Below, piece after piece: positions 1 to 5,891 of a stretch of 10,432 nucleotides of DNA. Source of the stretch: an uncultured Eubacteriales bacterium (lineage in GTDB: Bacteria; Bacillota; Clostridia; Oscillospirales; Oscillospiraceae). The notes beneath the pieces are model-generated. The model searched no databases and was not told the origin of the DNA. It saw only the letters and a list, made by a program, of their open reading frames with translations. The translations under genes were made by a program, and so were the position numbers. Positions within the stretch are counted from its first letter, which is position 1. Each line of letters starts with the position of its first letter. Location of the stretch: positions 1 through 10,432 of the forward strand of contig URBH01000062.1 in assembly GCA_900546075.1 (NCBI GenBank), written 5' to 3'.

Positions 1-1931
1 GAACGGAGAACGAGCCGCTTTCTGGCGTTGCCTTCAAGGTAGTGGATGGCAGCGGTGCTGCCGTTGGCCCCGATGACGGCGTTTATTACACGGACAAGGC
101 GGGTGAGATCGTTTTGAACGGTCTGGAACCCGGTACTACCGTAGTTGCCCGTGAGATCAAATCTGTGGATGGATTCGTGCTGGACGGCACACCCCAGGAC
201 ATTCTCATCAAGGCAGGGACGGTGCAAAATCTGACCTTCTGGAACAAGCGTCAGGGCGCGCTGATTATCAACAAGCTATCCTCTCTGGACCGCAAGACGC
301 CGCTGAAAGGCGTTACCTTCAAGATCACTACGGCTGCCGGCGAATTTGTCCCCGACGAAAACGGGAAAATCAGCTCCAACGGTCTGTACTATACCAACGA
401 AAGCGGGCAGATCATCCTCAAGGGCGTCACCGGCACACTGGTGGTGACAGAGGAAAAATCCATCGACGGTTACACCATCGACGAAAATACCCGCACCCAA
501 ACCGTTGTAGTCAACCCCGACGATACGCAGTCCTTGTATTTTTATAACGCCCCCATCGGCGGCGTGGAGCTCATCAAGGTCAATGCGGCGGACAAAAGCC
601 AGCGCATCCCCAACACCACCTTCGAGATCCGCCGTGTCAGCGATGGCGGACTGGTGGACACCGTCACCACCGGGCCGGATGGCCGCGTGTATGTGCCCTT
701 GGCAAGTGACAGCTATTACGCCGTGGAGACTGAGGCAGGCAAGGGATACCAGCTTGACAGCACGCCCATTTATTTTACCGTGGAAGAGGGAAAGATGACC
801 ACCAAGACGGTGACTAACAAGGCTATTTCCGGCATCCTGATCCACAAGGTCAATGCCATCACCGGCGAGGGTATCCCCGGCGTGACCTTCCTGCTTTATG
901 ACGGCAATCATCGTCCCATCGGGGAGTATACCAGCGACCAGCGCGGCTATGTCTACATCGACGATCTGACCGAGAGCGGACGCTTTTATCTGCGGGAACT
1001 GGAGAATGAGGGATATGTTTCGGATACTGAACTGAAAACCGTCTATGTCCGTAGCGGCGAGGTGACGGAGCTGACATGGGAGAATACGCCGATCTGTGGA
1101 CAGATTCAGGTTATCAAAAAATCTGCGAACGACAATCCTATCAACGGTCTGCCTGCGGGGACGCTGCTGGAGGGTGCGGTATTTGAAATCACCGATAAGG
1201 CAGGAAATGTTGTTGATACCATTCGCACCAATAACCGGGGATTGGCCGTCTCCAAGCGGTTGCCCTTGTCGCGGTATTTTGTGCGCGAGGTCAAGGCACC
1301 GGAACATTACGGTATCAGCGAAAAGGAACTGACAGTCTACCTTGAACATGAGGGTCAGATCGTCCGCATTGAGACAGAGAATAAGAGCCTTGCTACTGGC
1401 ATTTCCATTACCAAGACCGGCCCCAAGGAGATCATGGCCAATCAGCCGGTTCGGTATGCGTTCTCGAATATCGCCAACACCTCCAATGTCAGCCTGAGCA
1501 ATTTTTACTGGAGAGATACCATCCCGGCACAGGTGCGTTTGGAAAAGGTTGTAACAGGCACTTATAACTTCCCCGGCACTTACAAAATCGTCTACCGTGT
1601 CAATGGGGGCGATTACCGCACACTGGCCGACAACCTCTCCACCAGCAAGAATTACACGCTGGCAGCGTCCTCGGTGGCGTTGGGTTTGGCCTCCAACGAG
1701 CGCGTGACGGAGATCATGTTCGTATTCGGGCAGGCCCCGGCGGGCTTTAGTCAGGTCGAAGCACCCTATCTCCACTGTAAAGCTGTGGCCGGGCTGCCCG
1801 CAGGTTCCTTTGTAAATGTAGCTGACGCAGGCGGCACCTATAACGGAACATGGGTGCAGGCGGTAAGCCGCTGGGTGACATCCGTATATGGAAAGCCCAC
1901 TGTTCCTAAGCTGCCTCGCACGGGATATTGA
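1..1931 (+). CDS. Cna-B repeat surface adhesin (SpaA/MSCRAMM-like), 5' end outside window
   Basis: This open frame enters from the left edge (reading from base 3), so the N-terminus and signal peptide are not visible. It shows a partial repeat followed by four tandem beta-sandwich repeats of about 85-100 residues, beginning near bases 258, 564, 828 and 1098. Each repeat carries the pattern expected of self-made isopeptide domains: a Lys in the first strand (NKLS, IKVN, HKVN, IKKS), a Glu in the middle (TEEKS, VETEA, RELEN, REVKA) and an Asn at the end (FYN, VTN, WEN, TEN). A different C-terminal domain follows (about 1395-1880). The protein stops at LPRTGY, with no hydrophobic segment or basic tail after the sortase-like motif. 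Such proteins are exposed adhesins or pilin-like stalks; a role in mating-pair contact is inferred from the adjacent transfer genes. The internal GTG at 42 is not a real start, because homologous repeat sequence continues upstream of it. Confidence 0.9.
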   Translation, partial: TENEPLSGVAFKVVDGSGAAVGPDDGVYYTDKAGEIVLNGLEPGTTVVAREIKSVDGFVLDGTPQDILIKAGTVQNLTFWNKRQGALIINKLSSLDRKTPLKGVTFKITTAAGEFVPDENGKISSNGLYYTNESGQIILKGVTGTLVVTEEKSIDGYTIDENTRTQTVVVNPDDTQSLYFYNAPIGGVELIKVNAADKSQRIPNTTFEIRRVSDGGLVDTVTTGPDGRVYVPLASDSYYAVETEAGKGYQLDSTPIYFTVEEGKMTTKTVTNKAISGILIHKVNAITGEGIPGVTFLLYDGNHRPIGEYTSDQRGYVYIDDLTESGRFYLRELENEGYVSDTELKTVYVRSGEVTELTWENTPICGQIQVIKKSANDNPINGLPAGTLLEGAVFEITDKAGNVVDTIRTNNRGLAVSKRLPLSRYFVREVKAPEHYGISEKELTVYLEHEGQIVRIETENKSLATGISITKTGPKEIMANQPVRYAFSNIANTSNVSLSNFYWRDTIPAQVRLEKVVTGTYNFPGTYKIVYRVNGGDYRTLADNLSTSKNYTLAASSVALGLASNERVTEIMFVFGQAPAGFSQVEAPYLHCKAVAGLPAGSFVNVADAGGTYNGTWVQAVSRWVTSVYGKPTVPKLPRTGY

Positions 1932-1939
1932 TGCTGTCG

Positions 1940-1966
1940 AAATGTGTCTCACATTGAGCCGCATTT
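1940..1966. repeat. 27-bp imperfect dyad element, copy 1
   Basis: Two 12-base arms, AAATGTGTCTCA and TGAGCCGCATTT, flank a 3-base centre (CAT). The arms match imperfectly; the perfect core is CTCA/TGAG plus outer AAAT/ATTT. The motif TGTCG precedes it at 1935-1939. It begins 8 bases after the adhesin stop codon. The same element occurs at 5503-5529 in the opposite orientation and at 8221-8247 in this orientation. It could be a protein-binding operator, an RNA hairpin or a remnant of a small mobile repeat. Confidence 0.8.
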
Positions 1967-1972
1967 TTGAGA

Positions 1973-2001
1973 CCGCTCCTGAAAAGGGGCGGCCTCTTTT
2001 T
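1973..2001 (+). terminator. Intrinsic terminator or attenuator between adhesin and coupling-protein gene
   Basis: CCGCTCC (1973-1979) pairs with GGGGCGG (1986-1992; one G-T wobble) across the loop TGAAAA. CCTC then leads into a run of five T (1997-2001). This fits a rho-independent terminator that ends the adhesin transcript. The next gene's ribosome binding site starts only a few bases later and no clear promoter lies between, so partial termination (attenuation) is also possible. Confidence 0.6.
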
Positions 2002-2018
2002 GCGTAAAGGGGGATTAC

Positions 2019-3209
2019 ATGAGACGAAATCAAAATCAGAACCCGCTGCTGTGGCTGCTGCCTGTGCCGATGGTGCTTTGGCTGGCAGCGCTGCTTGCAA
2101 CAGAGTATAAGGCCGGAATGACCATGTTTACGCTGATGGGGCGGTTTTCGTGGCTGATGGAGCATCCCTTTTCTGTGCGGTGGACGCCGTACACGCCGAA
2201 ATTTATGCTGTGGGCGCTGGCGGCCTATGGCTTTGCCGTGACGCTCTATCTCTCCACCTGTGAGAACCGCAGGCCGGGCGAGGAGCACGGCTCTGCAAAA
2301 TGGGGCAGCGCCAAACGGCTGAACGCCAAATACCGGGACAAAGACCCACACAACAACACCATCTTGACGCAGAATGTCCGCATGAGCCTGAACGGCAAAA
2401 TGCACCGGCGCAATTTGCTCCAAATCGTGATCGGCGGCTCCGGTGCGGGCAAGACACGCTTTTTTGTGAAGCCGAACCTGATGGAGGCAAATTGTAGCTT
2501 TCTTGTGACTGACCCCAAGGGGGAAACGCTCCGGGCCGTAGCGCCGCTGCTGCTCGAAAGGGGCTATGTTATCAAGGTGTTTGACCTGATCGAGCCATCC
2601 CGCTCGGACAGCTTCAATGCCTTTGCCTACATCAAGGATGATAAGGATGTGATGAAGCTGGTGAATAACTTTATCAAGAATACTACACCAAAGGGCGCAC
2701 AACAGAACGATCCGTTTTGGGAGCGCTCGGAAATCGCACTGGATACAGCTCTCATCCTGTACCTGATCCATGAAGCGCCCCCGGAGGAGCAGAACTTTGA
2801 AATGCTCATTTACATGATTGAAAACGGCGGGGCCAGAGAGGATGACGATGACTACCAATCTCCCTTAGACCTTCTGTTTGAGGCACTGGAGGAGGAATAC
2901 CCGAATCACATCGCCGTGCGGGAATATAAGATTTACAAACAGGCGGCTGGCAAAACGGCCAAAAGCATCCTGATTTCCGCAGCGGTGCGGCTGTCTGCCT
3001 TTATCCTGCCGGAGATCCAGAATATCACCGCCAAGGACGACATGGAGCTTGAAAAAATGGGAGAGCGCAAGCAGGCTGTGTTTGCCATTATCCCGGATAA
3101 TGACGGCACCTTTAATTACGTTGTGGGTATGCTCTACACCTGCGCCTTTCAGAGCCTTTACTATCAGGCCGACAAGGTACACCAAAGGGCGCTGCCCGTT
3201 CCCGTGTGA
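2019..3209 (+). CDS. VirD4/TraG-like coupling protein, N-terminal part ending at in-frame TGA
   Basis: This is the N-terminal two thirds of a type IV secretion coupling ATPase, which links the relaxase-DNA complex to the transfer channel. The start is ATG 2019, with AAAGGGGG at 2006-2013 as ribosome binding site. Two membrane segments are visible at about residues 9-28 and 60-78. The family motif HGSAKWG follows at 90-96, and Walker A (GGSGAGKT) is at 139-146. The frame reads through DPKGE and the all-alpha region, then stops at TGA 3207-3209 after LPVPV. In this family that position usually continues as V-R-x-M-M-D-E-F. The very next codons in the same frame are MMMDEF, so this piece lacks Walker B and the remaining motor core. 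Alone it should not hydrolyse ATP. The family may match the CD1115-type VirD4-like group of C. difficile elements (from memory). Confidence 0.88.
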   Translation: MRRNQNQNPLLWLLPVPMVLWLAALLATEYKAGMTMFTLMGRFSWLMEHPFSVRWTPYTPKFMLWALAAYGFAVTLYLSTCENRRPGEEHGSAKWGSAKRLNAKYRDKDPHNNTILTQNVRMSLNGKMHRRNLLQIVIGGSGAGKTRFFVKPNLMEANCSFLVTDPKGETLRAVAPLLLERGYVIKVFDLIEPSRSDSFNAFAYIKDDKDVMKLVNNFIKNTTPKGAQQNDPFWERSEIALDTALILYLIHEAPPEEQNFEMLIYMIENGGAREDDDDYQSPLDLLFEALEEEYPNHIAVREYKIYKQAAGKTAKSILISAAVRLSAFILPEIQNITAKDDMELEKMGERKQAVFAIIPDNDGTFNYVVGMLYTCAFQSLYYQADKVHQRALPVPV

Positions 3210-3755
3210 ATGATGATGGACGAGTTTTGTAATGTCTCTCTCCCAGATGATTTCGGCAAGCTGCAAGCTACCATGCGCAGCCGCAACATCATGTCCACCA
3301 TTGTTTTGCAGAACATTTCCGCTCTCAAAGCGCTGTTCAAGGACGATTGGGAGGGCTTGATCGGTAACGCGGACACTCTATTGTACTTGGGCGGCAACGA
3401 GGTCAGCACCTTCAAATATATCTCTGAGCTACTGGGAAAGGAAACGCTGGATACCCGGACGCGCAGTGTATCCAAGGGGCGCAGCGGCTCCAGCAGCGTG
3501 AACTACCAGCAGACCGGGCGGGAGTTGATGACCCCGGACGAGGTGCGGGCGCTGGATAATGACCACTGCATTTTGTTTATCCGCGGTGAGTTGCCGGTGA
3601 TGGACAGAAAGTATGACATCCTAAAGCATCCCGGCCTGAAGCTGACGGAGGATGGCGGTGCCGCACCGTATATCCACCGCCCCGGCCTGACCTATGCGCT
3701 GGAGGACTTGCCGTTGTCCACGGACAGCTGGGAGTCCATTGAAATTATTGAATGA
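3210..3755 (+). CDS. VirD4/TraG-like coupling protein, C-terminal part after the in-frame TGA
   Basis: This frame directly continues the upstream reading frame; its first possible ATG (3210) touches the TGA. It begins with Walker B (MMMDEF), followed by motifs typical of the C-terminal half of the family: LPDDFGKLQATMRSR, LQNISALKALF, LYLGGNE, YQQTGRELMTPDEVR and FIRGELPVMDRKYDILKHP. No further stop or frameshift is seen, so the decay, if real, is recent. Independent translation would need stop-start coupling at TGAATG, since no good ribosome binding site precedes ATG 3210. Joined with the upstream piece, and with one residue at the TGA, the product would be 578 residues, a plausible full length for this family. 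The Maff2 gene follows 16 bases after its stop. Confidence 0.82.
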   Translation: MMMDEFCNVSLPDDFGKLQATMRSRNIMSTIVLQNISALKALFKDDWEGLIGNADTLLYLGGNEVSTFKYISELLGKETLDTRTRSVSKGRSGSSSVNYQQTGRELMTPDEVRALDNDHCILFIRGELPVMDRKYDILKHPGLKLTEDGGAAPYIHRPGLTYALEDLPLSTDSWESIEIIE

Positions 3756-3771
3756 ATAGGAGAATGACACC

Positions 3772-4110
3772 ATGAAGAAGAATCGTATTCCGTCTGAAGC
3801 CGACCGCAGGACTATCCGGGCCGGGCGCTGCTATGGGGCGCTCGTTTTGACCGTGCTGGCCTGCGCCGCACTGACCTGTCCCGCGTTGGCCGCTGATGAC
3901 CCGCTGACCATCGTGGGGAATTTGTCTGACTTCGTGTTTTCCATCATCAAGGCTTTGGGCGTTATCATTCTCGGCTGGGGCATCGTGCAGGTGGGCATGA
4001 GCATCCAGTCTCACGACGCCAGCCAGAGGACGCAGGGCTTTTTGTGCCTTTTCGGCGGTTTGATGATTGCATTTGCAAAGGAAATTTTGAGCGCCATTGG
4101 TGCAGTCTAA
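3772..4110 (+). CDS. Maff2-family small membrane protein of the transfer apparatus
   Basis: This 112-residue protein starts at ATG 3772, with AGGAG at 3758-3762. The N-terminus is basic and followed by a hydrophobic stretch (about 21-38) ending in ALA-ADD, which looks like a cleavable signal peptide with the cut near residue 40-41. Two more hydrophobic segments follow, at about 53-77 (FVFSIIKALGVIILGWGIV) and 88-110. The sequence resembles the Maff2 family found next to VirD4 and TrbL genes in Firmicute conjugative elements. A long signal peptide with two short membrane helices is also the layout of VirB2/TrbC pilins. A pilin-like or channel-lining role is therefore a reasonable inference, but it is not shown by the sequence. 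It is probably co-transcribed with the coupling-protein gene, 16 bases upstream. Confidence 0.88.
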   Translation: MKKNRIPSEADRRTIRAGRCYGALVLTVLACAALTCPALAADDPLTIVGNLSDFVFSIIKALGVIILGWGIVQVGMSIQSHDASQRTQGFLCLFGGLMIAFAKEILSAIGAV

Positions 4111-4115
4111 CGGAA

Positions 4116-4141
4116 AGGGGCAGGCCGTGGAGCCTGCCCCT
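4116..4141 (+). terminator. Stable hairpin between Maff2 and TrbL-like genes
   Basis: A perfect 10-bp stem is formed by AGGGGCAGGC (4116-4125) and GCCTGCCCCT (4132-4141), with a 6-base loop. Only a broken pyrimidine run follows (CTTACTTCT), not a solid T tract. It may act as a weak terminator or as a 3' stabiliser that lets the small upstream gene be made in excess over the downstream channel gene. Confidence 0.55.
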
Positions 4142-4173
4142 CTTACTTCTCTGGAGAAATGGGGTGAAATTAT

Positions 4174-5010
4174 TTGAATAACTGGATCGTCGGCAATCTG
4201 CAAGCGTCCTTTGATACATGGAACGAAAAGCTGACAGAGATATGGAGCCTTGTCACCACCACGCCGCAAGCCTTTCGCGGCGGCGAGATTTGGAATACCA
4301 TCGTCACTATCAATGACGGTCTGAAAGCCTTCGGCTATGGCCTGCTGGTGCTGTTTTTCGCTATGAGCGTGTTCCGCTCTGCCGCCAGCTTCCGCGACCT
4401 CCAGCGCCCGGAATTTGCCCTGCGGCATTTCATTCGCTTCATAATCGCAAAGGTGGCCGTGGGAAGTGCTATGGAAATTATGACTGCCGTGTTTTCTGTG
4501 TGCGGTGGCGTGGTGCAGTCCATCATGGGCAGCATCGGCGGCATGAGTGCCGCCAGCGTGACACTGCCGCAGGAGATAGCTGACGCTATCGAAGAAGTGG
4601 GCTTCTTTCAGTCCGTCCCCCTCTGGATGGTCACATTCTTGGGGAGCCTGTTCATCACAGTATTGTCATTTATTTTGATTATGACCGTCTACGGGCGTTT
4701 TTTTCGGCTGTATATGTTTACGGCTCTGGCCCCGCTGCCGCTGGCCTCTTTTGCGGGGGAGGATACCTCTTTTATGGGGAAAGCCTTCCTGAAAAGCTAT
4801 CTCGGTGTCTGCATGGAGGGTGCTATCGTGGTGCTGGCCTGTTTGATTTTTTCCGCCTTTGCCGCCAGCGGCGCGCCGATTGCGGATACTTCGCTGCCCG
4901 TTGTTACGATGAGCTGGCAGTATGTAGCGCAGACCATTTTCAATATGCTGATATTGGTGGCCCTTATCAAAGGTGCGGAACGCATCGCAAAGGAGATGTT
5001 CGGGCTATAA
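4174..5010 (+). CDS. TrbL/VirB6-like polytopic membrane protein of the type IV secretion channel
   Basis: This 278-residue integral membrane protein probably starts at TTG 4174, with GGGGTG at 4161-4166 as ribosome binding site. Hydrophobic segments lie at about residues 48-68, 86-112, 150-173, 178-194, 209-233 and 250-266. The motif YGRFFRLYMFTALAPLPLASFAG (about 173-195) is characteristic of VirB6/TrbL-like proteins of Firmicute conjugative elements, possibly the CD1112-type group. VirB6 proteins form the inner membrane part of the DNA translocation channel. The neighbours (Maff2 upstream, PrgI and VirB4 downstream) fit this role. The gene ends in a strong terminator, so the transcript from the coupling-protein side probably stops here. 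The TTG start is the main uncertainty, because there is no in-frame ATG near the N-terminus. Confidence 0.9.
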   Translation: MNNWIVGNLQASFDTWNEKLTEIWSLVTTTPQAFRGGEIWNTIVTINDGLKAFGYGLLVLFFAMSVFRSAASFRDLQRPEFALRHFIRFIIAKVAVGSAMEIMTAVFSVCGGVVQSIMGSIGGMSAASVTLPQEIADAIEEVGFFQSVPLWMVTFLGSLFITVLSFILIMTVYGRFFRLYMFTALAPLPLASFAGEDTSFMGKAFLKSYLGVCMEGAIVVLACLIFSAFAASGAPIADTSLPVVTMSWQYVAQTIFNMLILVALIKGAERIAKEMFGL

Positions 5011-5016
5011 GACAAG

Positions 5017-5045
5017 AAAACGGCGGGCCGAAGCCCGCCGTTTTT
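5017..5045. terminator. Bidirectional intrinsic terminator between convergent genes
   Basis: A perfect 8-bp GC-only stem (CGGCGGGC at 5021-5028, GCCCGCCG at 5033-5040) encloses a 4-base loop. It is flanked by AAAA (5017-5020) and TTTTT (5041-5045), so it works in both directions. Read on the minus strand the loop is TTCG closed by C-G, a very stable tetraloop. It ends the TrbL-like gene on one side and the minus-strand membrane gene on the other; its last T is shared with that gene's stop codon. Confidence 0.9.
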
Positions 5046-5416
5046 CAGTCCCCATATTCAGGGATGGGTACGCCGTTGCACAGTTGAAAGCCAGTGATGG
5101 TACGGCCCTCCGCATTGGCACGGTGCAGGTCATTTTTGATCTGCCGCTCGGCCAGCCGCAGCATCTGCCGTTCCTGTACCCACTCCACCACTGGGCGGAG
5201 CCAGCAGGACAGCGCCAGCAATCCGAAAAATGCCAGAACGCCGTAGAACACAAAGGGATGTTCCGCTGCCCATTGGGGATAGATGCGGCCTACGCCCAGC
5301 CAGACCAGAATGGGCAGAAGTTGCAGATGCAGGAGCAGAGCGAACACCAACCGGATCGCAAAGATAAACAGAACAAATGCGGCGAAAGCAAGAAGTACCT
5401 GTTGCAGGATCGTCAT
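5045..5416 (-). CDS. Small membrane protein of unknown function, opposite to the transfer genes
   Basis: I do not recognise a family. The 123-residue protein starts at ATG (complement of 5414-5416), with a perfect AGGAGG ribosome binding site (complement of 5425-5430) 8 bases upstream. A near-consensus promoter lies further upstream and a terminator directly downstream. This complete expression unit argues strongly that the gene is real. The N-terminus is very hydrophobic (residues 5-29, possibly continuing to 43), and another membrane helix spans about 54-75. A basic, probably cytoplasmic, helical region (78-100) and a short polar tail ending in PEYGD follow. It sits alone on the minus strand between the TrbL-like gene and prgI. 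Position and size would suit an accessory factor such as an entry-exclusion or regulatory membrane protein, but this is only a guess from context. Confidence 0.8.
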   Translation of the reverse strand: MTILQQVLLAFAAFVLFIFAIRLVFALLLHLQLLPILVWLGVGRIYPQWAAEHPFVFYGVLAFFGLLALSCWLRPVVEWVQERQMLRLAERQIKNDLHRANAEGRTITGFQLCNGVPIPEYGD

Positions 5417-5445
5417 AGTAAAAACCTCCTATATTTGGTACTTCT

Positions 5446-5474
5446 ATTATCTCATACCTCAAAAATCGTGTCAA
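5446..5474 (-). promoter_or_regulatory. Sigma-A type promoter of the minus-strand membrane gene
   Basis: On the minus strand, TTGACA (complement of 5469-5474) is followed after exactly 17 bases by GATAAT (complement of 5446-5451). The -35 box is a perfect consensus and the -10 box differs at one base. The start codon lies 30 bases beyond the -10 box, leaving a short leader that contains AGGAGG. Constitutive strong expression is expected unless a repressor acts. Confidence 0.82.
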
Positions 5475-5502
5475 AAAATCGAAAAATAAATCAATTCAGA
5501 AG

Positions 5503-5529
5503 AAATGCGGCTCAATTTGAGACACATTT
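5503..5529. repeat. 27-bp imperfect dyad element, copy 2 (inverted relative to copy 1)
   Basis: The arms AAATGCGGCTCA and TGAGACACATTT flank the centre ATT; CGAC follows at 5530-5533. Its reverse complement matches copy 1 at 26 of 27 positions. It ends 4 bases before the GGGAGG ribosome binding site of prgI and lies upstream of the divergent minus-strand promoter. A protein bound here, or an RNA hairpin, could affect prgI expression. Confidence 0.8.
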
Positions 5530-5546
5530 CGACGGGAGGCAGATAT

Positions 5547-5891
5547 ATGGAAATTAAGATACCCAAAGAAGTCCGGCAGCACAGCGAGACGATTTTCTTC
5601 GGCTTGTCTACTCGGCAGTTCATCTGTGCGGTGCTGGCCGTAGGCGCCGCCATCGGCACCTACTTTTTGACGAAAGGTGCTATCGGCAAAGAAACGGCCA
5701 GCTGGGTTTGCATCGTTGCCGCCGCGCCGCTGGCTGTGGCCGGCTTCTTTCGCTATAATGGCCTGACCTTTGAGCAGTTCGTGTGGGCGTTTATCAAGTC
5801 GCAGATTTTGTGTGCGGGGCCGAGGGTGTTCCGCTCTGAAAATCTGTACTGCAAAATTCTGAACGAGAAGGAGAAAAACATCTATGATTAA
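5547..5891 (+). CDS. PrgI-family (VirB3-like) membrane protein of the type IV secretion system
   Basis: This 114-residue protein has two membrane helices at about 23-43 (FICAVLAVGAAIGTYF) and 50-68. The N-terminal MEIKIPKEVRQHSETIFFGLSTRQ is typical of PrgI-family proteins, which sit beside VirB4-like ATPases in Gram-positive conjugative elements and are considered VirB3-like. I place the start at ATG 5547, because GGGAGG (5534-5539) is 7 bases upstream and the family N-terminus begins here. The earlier in-frame ATG at 5505 lies inside the dyad repeat and would add 14 residues unlike the family. The stop overlaps the virB4-like start by 8 bases, showing tight translational coupling of the two partners. 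Confidence 0.92.
   Translation: MEIKIPKEVRQHSETIFFGLSTRQFICAVLAVGAAIGTYFLTKGAIGKETASWVCIVAAAPLAVAGFFRYNGLTFEQFVWAFIKSQILCAGPRVFRSENLYCKILNEKEKNIYD

Larger units (their letters stand above)
2019..3755 (+). pseudogene. Whole coupling-protein locus, interrupted by one nonsense codon
   Basis: This entry spans both halves as one ancestral gene. The only lesion seen is TGA at 3207-3209, where the family commonly has Arg. A single C-to-T change from CGA would explain it. Both sides are in the same frame and look fully conserved. The choices are a true nonsense mutation, a base-call error, UGA readthrough, or a protein made as two chains by termination and reinitiation. TGA is used as a normal stop by the adhesin, the virB4-like and the NlpC/P60 genes here, so a changed genetic code is unlikely. 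Confidence 0.6.

Noticed and set aside
276..2858. 860-codon open frame on the minus strand
   Set aside because: It runs antisense across the Cna-B adhesin, the dyad, the terminator and the coupling-protein gene, all supported by motifs on the plus strand. Its translation is rich in His, Arg and Gly without recognisable domains. It is a by-product of GC-rich codon use.
3207..3209. UGA as a reassigned sense codon
   Set aside because: TGA ends the adhesin, the virB4-like and the NlpC/P60 genes in this window at sensible places, and Trp is encoded by TGG throughout, so general reassignment is not supported.
5505..5546. Upstream ATG extension of prgI
   Set aside because: This start lies within the dyad repeat and has no ribosome binding site, whereas ATG 5547 has GGGAGG and begins the typical PrgI N-terminus.
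4973..5557. 194-codon open frame on the plus strand between TrbL-like and prgI genes
   Set aside because: It runs through the bidirectional terminator, the minus-strand gene, its promoter and the dyad. The minus-strand frame has a far better ribosome binding site, promoter and membrane-protein character.
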